DNA of 64,000 nucleotides from assembly GCF_000092305.1 (NCBI RefSeq), contig NC_014122.1:62001-126000 (forward strand). The letters are read 5' to 3'. The notes beneath the pieces were generated by a model. That model was not told the origin of the DNA, made no database searches, and saw only the letters and a list, made by a program, of their open reading frames with translations. Made by a program: the position numbers and the translations under genes. The DNA is from Methanocaldococcus infernus ME (GTDB taxonomy: Archaea > AGJL01 > Methanococci > Methanococcales > Methanocaldococcaceae). Positions 55,551 through 64,000 of this stretch are shown here, one piece after another (the stretch's first letter is position 1; each line of letters starts with the position of its first letter).

Positions 55551-55949
55551 TTATTCTTTATTTTCCTCTTTATTTTCTTCTAAACCTAATAGTTCAGGAA
55601 TGGACTTCTCTCCATACTCAACAACTTTAACATTTATCTGAACTATATCAGGAGCTATTGTATTTCCTCTAACAGTCTTTCTTCTTCTCTCTCCCTTTCT
55701 CTTTGGGTGGAATCCTGGTGGTCCACTTAAAAGAACTTTAACCTTTCTACTTCCATGAATGTCTGGCCTCATTGGGAAGCCACTATCATCAGTTCCTCCT
55801 CTTATCTCTAACTTATAGCCCTCTAAGCCTATAATTTTTCCATCAAATACATCTCCTATTTTCATTCCAACCAATGGAGTGTTGTCAGCTTCAATCTGAT
55901 AACATCTTCCAGTCTTTGGGTCAGCTACAACAAATTTAGCCATTGGCAT
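55551..55949 (-). CDS. rps6e: Small ribosomal subunit protein eS6 (S6e)
   Basis: The 132-aa protein starts at ATG 55949 with AGGGTG six bases upstream. [67 protein letters not shown] and [14 protein letters not shown], given as outlines, are typical of archaeal S6e. The C-terminus is acidic. A structured RNA lies between its promoter and its start, and a C/D sRNA follows its stop. Confidence 0.95.
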   Translation of the reverse strand: MPMAKFVVADPKTGRCYQIEADNTPLVGMKIGDVFDGKIIGLEGYKLEIRGGTDDSGFPMRPDIHGSRKVKVLLSGPPGFHPKRKGERRRKTVRGNTIAPDIVQINVKVVEYGEKSIPELLGLEENKEENKE

Positions 55950-55985
55950 ATTTAACACCCTAAAATAGCTTTTTTCTCTTTTTTA

Positions 55986-56104
55986 TCTCCACTTGGCCTT
56001 AAGATGGCTTCATCCCTAAAAACCCCTTCAGCCGTGGGAAGCCAAAGGGGTGGTTGGCCATCTTCATCAGCCACTTCCCAACCTCTCATAGAGAGGTTAG
56101 GAGA
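55986..56104 (-). ncRNA. Structured, pseudoknotted RNA in the rps6e leader (candidate regulatory RNA or small ncRNA)
   Basis: This 119-nt segment is far more GC-rich than any other gap. Stems (plus-strand positions): TCTCC/GGAGA closes it (55986-55990 with 56100-56104); AAGATGGC/GCCATCTT (56001-56008 with 56057-56064); ACCCCTT/AAGGGGT (56022-56028 with 56045-56051); ACCTCTC-ATA-GAGAGGT hairpin (56081-56097). Seven loop bases TGGGAAG (56035-56041) pair with CTTCCCA (56074-56080), a pseudoknot. A minus-strand TATA, TTTATATATTAC (56131-56142), predicts a start near 56110, exactly at its 5' edge. Confidence 0.72.
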
Positions 56105-56130
56105 ATAAACCTTGAAACTTTTAATGATTA

Positions 56131-56142
56131 AGTAATATATAA
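56131..56142 (-). promoter_or_regulatory. TATA-box promoter of the structured RNA and rps6e
   Basis: Read on the minus strand, AAATTTATATATTAC is a strong archaeal TATA region. It lies about 28 bases upstream of the 5' edge of the folded element and just past the cobN stop (56150). No comparable TATA lies between the element and rps6e, so the RNA is probably the mRNA leader. Confidence 0.6.
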
Positions 56143-56149
56143 ATTTTAT

Positions 56150-59100
56150 CTAAACCTTATTTTTCCAGGAGAGATCTATAAATATTTGCCCACCTTGATA
56201 ATCTCCTAAGCCACTATTTTCTTCTAAGTCTCCTTCAATTTCTAAATATATCTTCTTCAGCTCTTCTATCTTATCTCTCTCAGCTCTCCATAATCCTCTC
56301 TGATAAGCTTCTAATAACCTTCTACTAATCTCCTCTAAGGCATAAATATTATTCCTCCTAAAAAATTCTCTATTCTCTTCATTTTTTATATATGTGTTAA
56401 AGATCTCATCATATATCCAGTTTTCAACTTCTTTAGTTGTAGAACTCCAGCCATAGATTCTACCAACTCTCTTGGCTATATCTCCAGCCCCTTTATATCC
56501 ATGCTTTTTCATCCCCTCAATCCACTTAGGATTTAAAAGTTTTGATAATGTAACCCTTTCAAGCTCTTCCTTTAAGGTTCTAACTTCAACCCCTTTCCTT
56601 GTATCTCCATAGTAAGCCTTTATCTTCTTTTTACTTAAAACTCTTGCAGCATTTGTTAAACCTCCATGTGTTCCAAAATAGCAACAGCAACCAAGAAGAT
56701 CATATTCATCAGTCACAACCTTGTTAAAGGTTAGATCAACTCTCTTTAGTAGTTCTTCAAATACTTGCTTAGCTTTAACTCCATTCACTCCTTTACCATA
56801 AGCATATGAATTCCAATATAAGAAAATATCTTTTAAGTCCTCTTCACTTTCCCAAGCACTTGAGTATATAGCATATTTAACTCCATTTCCATAAGTTCCT
56901 GGCTTTGAGCTGAATATTCTATATGTAGCTTCTCTAAATGAAACCCCTTTCTTCAAGTTTTCTAAAGTATGTTTTTTAACAAAGTTCATATTCAATGGCT
57001 CATCTAACTTAGCCACTCTCATAACAGCTTCATCAACCAGCTCTATACAATTTGGAAAATAGTCCCTTAAGATGCCACTAACTCTTATTGTAACATCTAT
57101 CCTTGGTCTTCCTAATTCTTCTAATGGAATAACCTCTATGCCAACAACTCTTCCACCTCTCCAGAGAGGTTTAACCCCCAGTAAGTATAAAATTTGAGCC
57201 AACCCTTCCCCATCTGACCACATGATATCAGAAGCCATCCAATAAATGGCTATATTCTCAGGAAATCTCCCATGTTCCTCTAAATATTTGTCTATAAGTT
57301 TCTCAGCTAACAGTATGCCAACCCTATAGGCTGACTTTGTTGGGACTTTATAAGGATCTAATGTATAAAAATTTCTTCCAGTTGGTAAGATGTCATAGTT
57401 CCCCCTTGTTATTAACCCAGAAGGACCTGGCTCTATGTAATTAAGATCCATAGCTCTTAAAAGAGAGCCAATTTCATCACTCTTCTCTATCCTCTCATTT
57501 ATCTCAATTATTTCATCCATTAACTTTTTATCATCTATCTTTTCCCCTGATAAAACTCTCTTTACTTTCTCTTTAACATTTCCATACTCAAACTCTAAAA
57601 TTGAGCTAATAAACTCTACTCTCCTCTCCCCTTCAGGTTTTTCTCCAAAAACATGCATTCCATCATTCATTTTAGTGTTTTTTATTAACTCTATTGTATC
57701 TCTCAACTCTTTAAATATCTCTTTAAACTCTTTATGAATCTCCCTAATATCTCTTAGCTTTTCTTTAATGTTTCCCAAATTACTCTTTTTTATTTCCTCA
57801 ACTATTAGATGCTCTAACTGATGTTTTCTTATCTCACTATCACCCTTTAAATACTCATCTATCAAATTACTTAAATTCTCTAACCTCTCATCAAAAGAAG
57901 AGGTTAGAACTGTCTGCATGTGGTCAATAATTAGAGCATAACTTCTTCTCTTGGCTATTGAACCCTCTGGAGGATTGTCAGAGTTATATATGTAAAGATG
58001 TGGAACCTCCCCAATACAGATATCAGGATAGCATTCTTTAGAGAGGCAAACATTCTTTCCTGGCAAGAATTCAAGGGTTCCATGAGTTCCTACATGTACA
58101 ATAAGGTCAGCTATATCATTGAAGTATTTATAGGTTGCTAAGTACTGATGTGTTGGAGGACAGTCAGGATCATGTAAAATTTTACAAACAGAGCCATCAC
58201 ATCTTGCTCCTACACAGCCTCTTTTTGGTTGGACACAAATATAGATATTCCCAAATTTTAAGCCAGTTATAACTATCTCCTCTACCTCTCCCCAAACCCT
58301 TTTTATCTCTTCTCTAACCTTCTCTGGAAGTGAATTTAAATAATTTAAATATTCTTCCTTACTCATTATATAGAGATAGCCTCCCTTCTTAATGGTTTCA
58401 GAAACTGTTGTCCATCTAAATTCTGGGAAGGCCTTCTTTTCTAAGATTAGTTTAGCTAATTCATTTCCATCCTTAGGAATATTTTCTACAAAGTAGCCCT
58501 CTTCCTTTAATTTTCTCATAATTCTTACTAAGCTCTCAAAAGTGTCAAGGTGGGCAGCACTACCAATAGTAGCTTCAAGAGAGGAACAAGCTGAGCTATG
58601 TAAGACAAAAACAACTTTTCTATCTTTTTTTGGCTTTTTCTTTAAATTTATCCATCTTCTTACTCTATTTACTAATTTCTCAATCCTATCATCAATAGCC
58701 TTTTTCTTCTCTACACCATCTTCTTTTTCAGTAACTCCTATAATAATTGGCTCAATAACCCCCTCAAATTCAGGCAATGTTATGGAAAACCAAATCTCAT
58801 GCTTTAAACCATCTCTCTTCCACTCTTCATAACTTTGATAATAACTAACAATTGGATGAAAGACTGGAACATTTAACTTTTTTAAAATTTCTACACCCTG
58901 AACCTTTTTTAAACCATGGTTTTCAACAGAGGTTTCCAATGGAAAAGAGAGCATGTTAATTAGAGCATCTATTAACCTCTCCTCTCCCCTAAAAAAGTAT
59001 TTTAGTATACAGTCACCTCCACTAATGGCCTTTAACTCTTCATTTCTTGCTCCATAGGTAAAGACAGGAATGACATTAAAGTATCTCTCAAGACTTTCTA

Positions 59101-59641
59101 TAAGTTTATCTATAATTTCAGTGTCTTCATTAATAATATAGTGCCTTGAAAATAGAATTCCTACAGTTTCCTCTTTTTTAAATTCCACATCTTCTAAAAA
59201 TTCATCTAAGTGCTCCCAAATTTTTCCCTTGTAATAGATTCCCTGCATAGGCATTTCTTTTGGAGGTTCATAGTGAAGATCTTCCTTCAACACTTCCCTT
59301 AATAAAAATAGAATTAAGTTTTTGAAATTTTCAAGCCCTCCATAGACCATATATAAATAGCAATCTCTTGACAGCTTAGAATTCCAAAATTCTGGATTTT
59401 GCCCTGTAATGATCAAATTTTTTACATTTAAATTTAGCTCTTCATAGAAGTTATCACTATTTGTTCTATATATTAAAACTATATCTGAATCTTTAGCATC
59501 TTCTAAAAACTCTTCTAACCTCTCTGGCATCTCTCTTGTTGAATACACCCTAATATTTATATTCAACTTATCCTTAATACTATCATAAGCTTTTTTTAAT
59601 ATTGATGTGTAAGGAGCCCAGAGTAGTAGGGTAAGTTTCAT
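56150..59641 (-). CDS. cobN: Cobaltochelatase large subunit CobN (or related Ni/Mg chelatase H subunit)
   Basis: The ATG at 59641 follows GGTGGGAT. The 1163-aa protein has the CobN/BchH layout: a variable N-terminus, LHSSACSSLEATIGSAAHLDTFESL, VGTHGTLEFLPGKNVCLS, WMASDIMWSDGEGLAQILYLLGVKPLW and GCCCYFGTHGGLTNAARVLS, all cited as outlines. It inserts cobalt into the corrin ring with two AAA/VWA partners. Methanogens have several paralogues, and one family member serves Ni-F430, so metal is not certain. It diverges from chlI. Confidence 0.85.
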   Translation of the reverse strand: MKLTLLLWAPYTSILKKAYDSIKDKLNINIRVYSTREMPERLEEFLEDAKDSDIVLIYRTNSDNFYEELNLNVKNLIITGQNPEFWNSKLSRDCYLYMVYGGLENFKNLILFLLREVLKEDLHYEPPKEMPMQGIYYKGKIWEHLDEFLEDVEFKKEETVGILFSRHYIINEDTEIIDKLIESLERYFNVIPVFTYGARNEELKAISGGDCILKYFFRGEERLIDALINMLSFPLETSVENHGLKKVQGVEILKKLNVPVFHPIVSYYQSYEEWKRDGLKHEIWFSITLPEFEGVIEPIIIGVTEKEDGVEKKKAIDDRIEKLVNRVRRWINLKKKPKKDRKVVFVLHSSACSSLEATIGSAAHLDTFESLVRIMRKLKEEGYFVENIPKDGNELAKLILEKKAFPEFRWTTVSETIKKGGYLYIMSKEEYLNYLNSLPEKVREEIKRVWGEVEEIVITGLKFGNIYICVQPKRGCVGARCDGSVCKILHDPDCPPTHQYLATYKYFNDIADLIVHVGTHGTLEFLPGKNVCLSKECYPDICIGEVPHLYIYNSDNPPEGSIAKRRSYALIIDHMQTVLTSSFDERLENLSNLIDEYLKGDSEIRKHQLEHLIVEEIKKSNLGNIKEKLRDIREIHKEFKEIFKELRDTIELIKNTKMNDGMHVFGEKPEGERRVEFISSILEFEYGNVKEKVKRVLSGEKIDDKKLMDEIIEINERIEKSDEIGSLLRAMDLNYIEPGPSGLITRGNYDILPTGRNFYTLDPYKVPTKSAYRVGILLAEKLIDKYLEEHGRFPENIAIYWMASDIMWSDGEGLAQILYLLGVKPLWRGGRVVGIEVIPLEELGRPRIDVTIRVSGILRDYFPNCIELVDEAVMRVAKLDEPLNMNFVKKHTLENLKKGVSFREATYRIFSSKPGTYGNGVKYAIYSSAWESEEDLKDIFLYWNSYAYGKGVNGVKAKQVFEELLKRVDLTFNKVVTDEYDLLGCCCYFGTHGGLTNAARVLSKKKIKAYYGDTRKGVEVRTLKEELERVTLSKLLNPKWIEGMKKHGYKGAGDIAKRVGRIYGWSSTTKEVENWIYDEIFNTYIKNEENREFFRRNNIYALEEISRRLLEAYQRGLWRAERDKIEELKKIYLEIEGDLEENSGLGDYQGGQIFIDLSWKNKV

Positions 59642-59752
59642 AAATCCCACCAAAGGTTATAATATAGCTTGAGTAAATAATATTACTATTTATATCTAAT
59701 TGTGAAATTTTTATTATTCTGTTAATACTAAGTAATAAATAATGGTGATATC

Positions 59753-60772
59753 TTGACATATCCATTTACAGCAATTGTTGGACAGGAGAAGATGAAAAAA
59801 GCTTTAATTTTAAATGCAATAAATCCAAAAATTGGGGGAGTTCTCATTAGAGGGGAGAAGGGGACAGCTAAATCTACAGCAGTTAGAGCCTTGGCTGATG
59901 TACTTCCAGAGTTGGAAGTTGTTGAAGGCTGTCCTTTTAACTGTGATCCCAATGGAGAGCTATGTGACATATGTAAAGAGAGAAAAAAAAGAGGAGAGCT
60001 AAAAGTTATTAAAAGAAAAATGAAGGTTGTTAATCTTCCAATAGGGGCTACTGAAGATAGAGTTGTTGGAACCCTTGATATTGAGAAAGCCATTAAAGAG
60101 GGAATAAAGGCTTTAGAACCAGGGATATTAGCTGAAGCTAATAGAAATATCCTATATATTGATGAAGTCAATTTATTAGATGACCATATTATTGATCTCC
60201 TCTTAGATGCTGCTGCTATGGGATGGAATATTATTGAGAGAGAAGGAATAAGGGTTAAACATCCATCAAGATTTATCTTAGTAGGAACCATGAACCCAGA
60301 GGAAGGGGAGTTAAGGCCTCAAATTTTAGATAGATTTGGGCTTATGGTTGAAGTTGAAGGACTAAGGGATATAAAAGAGAGAGTTGAGGTTATAAAGAGA
60401 GTTGAAGAGTTCAATGAGAACCCTGAAGCATTCTATAAGAGGTTTGAAGAAGAACAAAAAAAATTAAAAGAGAGAATAATAAAAGCAAGAGAAATTTTAA
60501 AGAATGTTAAAATAAAGGATGATCTCTTAGAACTCATTTCCAAGATCTGTTTAGAGCTTGGGATCCAAACAAGTAGGGCAGATATAACAGTGGTTAGGAC
60601 AGCCAAGGCTATAGCTGCATTTAATGGTAGAGAGTATGTAACCTTAGATGACATAAAAGAGGCTTGTGAGCTTGCTCTACCCCATAGAATGAGAAGAAAA
60701 CCATTTGAGCCTCCAAGGTTAGAGAAAGAAAGGATAGAGGAAATAATAAATAATGAGCTAAAAAAAAACTAA
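59753..60772 (+). CDS. chlI: ChlI-type AAA+ chelatase subunit (unshifted product)
   Basis: The TTG start follows GGTGAT. The 339-aa protein begins [18 protein letters not shown] and has Walker [17 protein letters not shown], the ChlI insertions with [17 protein letters not shown], Walker [15 protein letters not shown] and [21 protein letters not shown]. It works as the small motor subunit of Mg or Co chelatase with CobN and a VWA subunit. Translation ends at TAA directly after CTA AAA AAA AAC, where -1 slippage would lead into chlD. Confidence 0.92.
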   Translation: MTYPFTAIVGQEKMKKALILNAINPKIGGVLIRGEKGTAKSTAVRALADVLPELEVVEGCPFNCDPNGELCDICKERKKRGELKVIKRKMKVVNLPIGATEDRVVGTLDIEKAIKEGIKALEPGILAEANRNILYIDEVNLLDDHIIDLLLDAAAMGWNIIEREGIRVKHPSRFILVGTMNPEEGELRPQILDRFGLMVEVEGLRDIKERVEVIKRVEEFNENPEAFYKRFEEEQKKLKERIIKAREILKNVKIKDDLLELISKICLELGIQTSRADITVVRTAKAIAAFNGREYVTLDDIKEACELALPHRMRRKPFEPPRLEKERIEEIINNELKKN

Positions 60773-61683
60773 GTGATGAAGAGAGAAAGGGAGAGAATAG
60801 AGAGGAATATAGTAATAATAATGAGGAGAGTATAGAAGGAAGCTCTGGAGGTGGAGAGAGAAGATTTGATCCTAAAGGGAGTGTAGATCCAAAGATACTA
60901 AGCTTAAAGCTAAAAAGAAGGCATAGATATGGAAGTGGTAGGCATATAAAAAGCTTCAGTAGAAAGGGGAGATATATAAAATATAGGTTAGCTAAGAACA
61001 CTTCTGATATAGCCCTTGGAGCCACTTTAAGAGCTGCAGCTATTCATCAAAAGAGGAGGAGAGAGAAATACAAAAATAAAAATTTAGCTCTTTACATAGA
61101 AAAAGAGGATTTAAGAGAAAAAATTAGAGAGAAGAAAATATCAAGCTATATTTTATTTGTTGTTGATACAAGTGGATCCATGGGAGCTTTAAGGAGAATG
61201 GAACTTGCAAAAGGAGCTATAAGATCTCTTTTAGTAGATGCATATCAGAAGAGGAATAGGGTAGGGATGATAGTATTTAGAAAGGATTCAGCTGACTTAA
61301 TCTTACCTTTCACTTCCTCAGTAGAGCTTGCTGAAAAATCATTAAGGGATGTGCCAACAGGAGGAAGAACTCCACTATCAAAAGCTTTTTTAAAAGCTTA
61401 TGAAACATTTGAAAAAGAGCTTAGGAAGAATCCTAATATTATCCCAATTATGGTTTTCATAAGTGACTTTAAGCCAAATGTTGCTATCAAAAATGACTTT
61501 ATAAAAGAGATCTATGAAATCTGTGAGAAGATTCATGAGAAAGGAATTAATACAATATTTATAGACACTGAGCCAAAAACCTTTATAAAACTTGGAATTG
61601 GTGAAGAATTGGCTAAAAAATTTGGATTTAAGTATTATAAAATAGATGAGATCAAGCTTGATGACTTACTAAAAGAAATTTAG
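60757..61683 (+). CDS. chlD: ChlD-type VWA chelatase subunit, in the -1 frame relative to chlI
   Basis: The frame is open from 60757 after a TGA at 60754. It has no ATG before 61180, which is inside the VWA domain, so independent initiation would lose essential parts. The product has an acidic/Gly-Ser linker (about 60775-60870), a basic segment, then a VWA domain with the full [20 protein letters not shown] and FISDF. Expected expression is as a ChlI-ChlD fusion of about 640 aa through -1 frameshifting. This is an established pattern for chlD genes in archaea and bacteria. Confidence 0.85.
   Translation, partial: AKKKLSDEERKGENREEYSNNNEESIEGSSGGGERRFDPKGSVDPKILSLKLKRRHRYGSGRHIKSFSRKGRYIKYRLAKNTSDIALGATLRAAAIHQKRRREKYKNKNLALYIEKEDLREKIREKKISSYILFVVDTSGSMGALRRMELAKGAIRSLLVDAYQKRNRVGMIVFRKDSADLILPFTSSVELAEKSLRDVPTGGRTPLSKAFLKAYETFEKELRKNPNIIPIMVFISDFKPNVAIKNDFIKEIYEICEKIHEKGINTIFIDTEPKTFIKLGIGEELAKKFGFKYYKIDEIKLDDLLKEI
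60760..60772 (+). promoter_or_regulatory. Slippery site and stop: A AAA AAC at the end of chlI
   Basis: In the chlI frame the codons are CTA AAA AAA AAC TAA. The heptamer A-AAA-AAC (60763-60769) is a classic -1 slippery site and lies right before the stop codon. A purine-rich GATAGAGG lies about 25 bases upstream and could act as an internal Shine-Dalgarno stimulator. Sliding back by one base continues CTA AGT GAT GAA in the chlD frame without a stop. Confidence 0.7.
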
Positions 61684-62477
61684 ATCTTATAGACATCATC
61701 TACAAAGGAATGGATAAGATCTATATTTTTATTTAATATTTTCTCAGCCTTCTCAGAAACATCTGTTATAGAGCTTATAGTTATAGCTGGCTTTGAAACT
61801 TCATCTAAGAATTTATATACATCCTTGTTGTGGAATAGTATTCCTTCATAGTATCTTAAATTTGGAATGGCATAGAGAACCCCATCTAAGGCCATAATGT
61901 CCTTAGAGGAATCTACTATAGTGTCTATAGTTAAAGTCATGGTTCCAGAGGTTTTAGAAACCTTAGCCTTTCTATAAGTTCTTAATAATCCTATTTTTTC
62001 AGCTTTATTTAAGAGATAGAAGGCTCTTTCATCAGTGTTATCTAACTCATAAATTTCAGTGTCAAATACACCCTTTGGATCCTCTATAATTGCTACCTTA
62101 GGAGAGAACTTAGCCAAGAACTCTGGCTCTACTCCACCTAAGCCAGTTAAGTCTATTAATAAATCTGGATTTACCTCATTTTTCATCATCTTTAACTTTA
62201 AGTCATTTAAGCTTAAGAACTTGGCATTTGTATTAATAAACTCTTTCATAAACTCATGTATATCAACTAAGTAAATATTTTCAGCATAGCCACTTAACTT
62301 CTGTGCCACCAAGTTCCCCCAGAGGTAGACTCCAAAGATTATAGCTTCTTTAAATTCCTCTCCTTCTAAAAATCTTTTTATAGCATTAAATTTTTTTTCA
62401 GCTATGCTTTGTATTACATCAATAACCTTTGTTTTTGTTTCAATTGTTAAAACCTTTTCAGTGATTCCCTGTTTCAT
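61680..62477 (-). CDS. hcgC: HcgC, pyridinol methyltransferase for the FeGP cofactor
   Basis: The 265-aa protein matches HcgC, which methylates C3 of the guanylylpyridinol precursor of the Fe-guanylylpyridinol cofactor of [Fe]-hydrogenase (Hmd). The Rossmann-type segment FKEAIIFGVYLWGNLVAQKLSG and LLIDLTGLGGVEPEFLAKFSP are typical, in outline. GGTGGGGTT precedes the ATG, which overlaps the hcgB stop. It shares a 4-bp convergent overlap with chlD. Hmd itself and other hcg genes are outside the window. Confidence 0.82.
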   Translation of the reverse strand: MKQGITEKVLTIETKTKVIDVIQSIAEKKFNAIKRFLEGEEFKEAIIFGVYLWGNLVAQKLSGYAENIYLVDIHEFMKEFINTNAKFLSLNDLKLKMMKNEVNPDLLIDLTGLGGVEPEFLAKFSPKVAIIEDPKGVFDTEIYELDNTDERAFYLLNKAEKIGLLRTYRKAKVSKTSGTMTLTIDTIVDSSKDIMALDGVLYAIPNLRYYEGILFHNKDVYKFLDEVSKPAITISSITDVSEKAEKILNKNIDLIHSFVDDVYKI

Positions 62478-62950
62478 AACCCCACCCTTCTTAGAGCATC
62501 TTTAACCTCTTTCTCTATCCTTCTTTCTAAGCTCTCCTTGTGAATTGCTGAACTCTCAGAGAGAGAGGCTGTTAATATTCTCCCCTTACTATCCATAATA
62601 ACCAACATAGAGCCAGAGCCAGGAACTCCTAATCTTCCTCTGGCTATGTAGAGATCAGCATCTTCAACATCTAAGGCTATTAACCCCTTTGCTATGGCTG
62701 GCATTCTTGAGAGATCAGCTACTTTAGTATCTAAATCTATCATTTTTATTTCAGCATCACAAATCTCTGAAATAATATTCTTTATTACTTTAAATTTCTT
62801 TTCATTGTTTGTTGCTACAACAATTTTTTTAGCACTTTTTATAGTTTCCCTTATAGCTTCAACCTCTTCCTCTCTATCCCCCTCTCTCTCCCCTTTAAGA
62901 GATTGTAAATAAGCTCTCTTTATAAGGTTAGATAAGTCTCTGTTGCCCAT
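62474..62950 (-). CDS. hcgB: HcgB, FeGP cofactor guanylyltransferase
   Basis: The 158-aa protein matches HcgB, which joins GMP to the pyridinol with GTP. IVVATNNEKKFKVIKNII and RMPAIAKGLIALDVEDADLYIARGRLGVPGSGSML (outline) are the family segments, with the glycine-rich GVPGSGS loop for the nucleotide. GGTGTGAG precedes the ATG. It overlaps hel308 at the start and hcgC at the end. Confidence 0.82.
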   Translation of the reverse strand: MGNRDLSNLIKRAYLQSLKGEREGDREEEVEAIRETIKSAKKIVVATNNEKKFKVIKNIISEICDAEIKMIDLDTKVADLSRMPAIAKGLIALDVEDADLYIARGRLGVPGSGSMLVIMDSKGRILTASLSESSAIHKESLERRIEKEVKDALRRVGL

Positions 62951-64000
62951 ATCTCACACCAAGCTCTTCAAAGATTTTTTTACTAATCTTCTCTCCTAAT
63001 ATATTAGCAACCTTCTTAGGATTTTTTATAATATCTTCTCTATTCCTTATTCCAGCTGAGTAAAGTTTCCTTGCTCTAACCCTACCAATATATTTAATTT
63101 TTAACAACTCTAATAGCTCTTCCTTAGCTCCATACTCAAGCCTTAACTCTAAATTAGGAACCTCTTTATTCAAAATTTTGGCTATCTCCTTCAAGCTATA
63201 GCTTAACCACTTAGCTACTTCAACCTTGTATCTTAAAATCCCTGGCTCAACCTTATAGGTTTTTAAAATCTCATCTTCAGGAACCTCATTGATCCAGTCA
63301 TAGAGCATCTTAGCAGTCTTAAACTCTTCTAAATTCTCATAGCTAATAAAGATTTCATAATTTAACAGCTCTTCAGCAAGCTCTTCTTCCTCTTTTCTAT
63401 AAACCCTTAGTAAAGGCTTCATTTCAATACATTTACATAGAATATATAGAAGGTGGAGATCATCTTTAACCTCTATGTTGTCAATCATTATCTTAGCTGA
63501 GAGGGGATCTAAGTAAAGGTTGGACACTTTTTTCCCTAAGGGAGTGACTTCAAAATTTTTAATAAAGTTACAATCTTCAAGAAATTCTATGATTTCTTTA
63601 ATTTTCTTTTTAATCTCATCTAAATTCTTATACTGATAGGCATAGAAAGTATTCTTTATAAATTCTTCAAGGTCATACTCATCTAACACATACCTTGTAG
63701 CTATCAACCCTAAAATTTGGGTTCTTAAAACAGAGTCATTAGATAACTTTGAATATATTGGCTCAGGCTTTTGGGTTAAGCACTGTAAAGCTCTAAGATA
63801 GTCTCTCTCATCCTTAGCCACTAAGATCCCTTCTCCATACTCATCCAACCCTGGCCTTCCAGCTCTTCCTATGCACTGTTGAACTTCCATAATTGGAATG
63901 TAAGTTAAGCCTCTCCTTGTGTATCTCTTTAGCTCACTGATAATAACTCTTCTACATGGTAGATTTAAGCCAAATGCTAAGGTTGTTGTTGAGCAAATAA
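62928..64000 (-). CDS. hel308: ATP-dependent DNA helicase Hel308 (5' partial)
   Basis: The frame stays open to the window edge, so the N-terminal RecA domain is missing; the ATG at 63890 is internal. Motifs V and VI are seen as STTTLAFGLNLP and QQCIGRAGRPG, followed by the winged-helix and ratchet domains (about the next 250 residues) and a C-terminal helix-hairpin-helix region IKYIGRVRARKLYSAGI. Hel308 is a superfamily 2, 3'-5' helicase that works at stalled replication forks in archaea. The 3' end overlaps hcgB by 23 bases. Confidence 0.9.
   Translation of the reverse strand, partial: ICSTTTLAFGLNLPCRRVIISELKRYTRRGLTYIPIMEVQQCIGRAGRPGLDEYGEGILVAKDERDYLRALQCLTQKPEPIYSKLSNDSVLRTQILGLIATRYVLDEYDLEEFIKNTFYAYQYKNLDEIKKKIKEIIEFLEDCNFIKNFEVTPLGKKVSNLYLDPLSAKIMIDNIEVKDDLHLLYILCKCIEMKPLLRVYRKEEEELAEELLNYEIFISYENLEEFKTAKMLYDWINEVPEDEILKTYKVEPGILRYKVEVAKWLSYSLKEIAKILNKEVPNLELRLEYGAKEELLELLKIKYIGRVRARKLYSAGIRNREDIIKNPKKVANILGEKISKKIFEELGVRYGQQRLI

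Noticed and set aside
55986-56104. Hammerhead ribozyme: the structured RNA contains CTGATGA directly followed by a stem (AGATGGC/GCCATCT).
   Set aside because: The GAAA that must follow the stem is missing (TAAG is there), and no fitting cleavage triplet with a third stem was seen.
55986-56104. H/ACA guide RNA reading of the same element.
   Set aside because: No ACA lies at the right distance after the lower stem and the pocket halves are very unequal (5 and 13 nt).
59728-60291. Minus-strand ORF of 187 codons opposite chlI.
   Set aside because: It is antisense to the strongly conserved AAA+ core and resembles no protein.
60621-61025. Minus-strand ORF of 134 codons across the chlI/chlD junction.
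   Set aside because: It is a shadow of the chlD frame: low-complexity Leu/Ser/Phe composition is the antisense of an acidic, basic and glycine-rich linker.
60754-61180. chlD as a pseudogene broken by a frameshift mutation.
   Set aside because: Both frames are intact up to a slippery heptamer and stop, MIDAS and Walker motifs are complete, and such frameshifting is established for chlD.

Overview
The window is AT-rich, gene-dense chromosomal DNA from a hyperthermophilic methanogenic archaeon of the Methanococcales, most likely a Methanocaldococcus species other than M. jannaschii. The evidence is the gene content: methanogenesis marker proteins, acetyl-CoA decarbonylase/synthase beta subunit, HcgB/HcgC for the FeGP cofactor of Hmd hydrogenase, SepCysS, archaeal TyrRS, CobN with ChlI/ChlD, archaeal ribosomal proteins L34e, L14e and S6e, Hel308, GGTG-type Shine-Dalgarno sites, archaeal TATA boxes and very strong CpG avoidance. 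No insertion sequence, prophage or rRNA operon was seen.

Layout. 1-7.1 kb: a partial radical SAM gene, 4-phosphopantoate-beta-alanine ligase, a minus-strand operon (HisA/F-like, CBS, marker protein 7 and a partner), then tRNA/rRNA modification genes (Taw2, Nep1), MarC and a winged-helix regulator. 7-16 kb: TIM-barrel protein, DEAD-box helicase plus TRAM protein, ferredoxin plus CdhC, bioB/bioW with a metallo-hydrolase between them, an orphan lipoprotein and SepCysS. 16-21 kb: a minus-strand run of M20 peptidase, korDABC, marC and pscS. 21-31 kb: a methyltransferase and CobZ-like gene diverging from a 12-bp gap, then a long minus-strand array (regulator, RND half-transporter, NEW3 surface protein, MFS, hisD, phosphodiesterase, ilvC, moeA). 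31-36 kb: a B12/radical SAM enzyme, asd, and an Amt ammonium transporter paired with a sensorless chemoreceptor. 36-42 kb: endonuclease IV-like and MBL genes, then rpl34e-cmk-rpl14e, a TPP enzyme, a zinc-ribbon protein and cbiL.

42.3-45 kb looks like the replication origin. A divergent Orc1/Cdc6-like gene, three copies of a TCGA-bearing repeat (two of them perfect 32-nt inverted copies around a very AT-rich core) and a winged-helix/zinc protein lie together. 45-49 kb: CofE-like, Mrp ATPase, thymidylate synthase, a small CRISPR array with a long G/T-rich leader and no cas genes, and a PUA protein. 48.6-53.6 kb: one minus-strand unit headed by tRNA-Arg(UCG): DUF92, hemD, purC, HIT, marker protein 3, tyrS. 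53.6-64 kb: a sugar epimerase, DacZ diadenylate cyclase, a C/D box sRNA behind rps6e, a pseudoknotted structured RNA in front of rps6e, cobN, chlI/chlD joined by an apparent -1 frameshift, hcgC, hcgB and a partial hel308.

Functionally the window mixes methanogenesis support (methyl-CoM reductase activation and modification, corrinoid and FeGP cofactor synthesis, CODH/ACS), core biosynthesis (His, Ile/Val, Lys/Thr/Met, purine, haem precursor, biotin, CoA), translation, and chromosome replication. The best candidates for something undescribed are the pseudoknotted RNA in the S6e leader, the Shine-Dalgarno-masking hairpin before rpl14e, the Amt-chemoreceptor cassette with foreign-looking CpG content, and the origin region. 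All identifications are by reading alone; no database search was possible.
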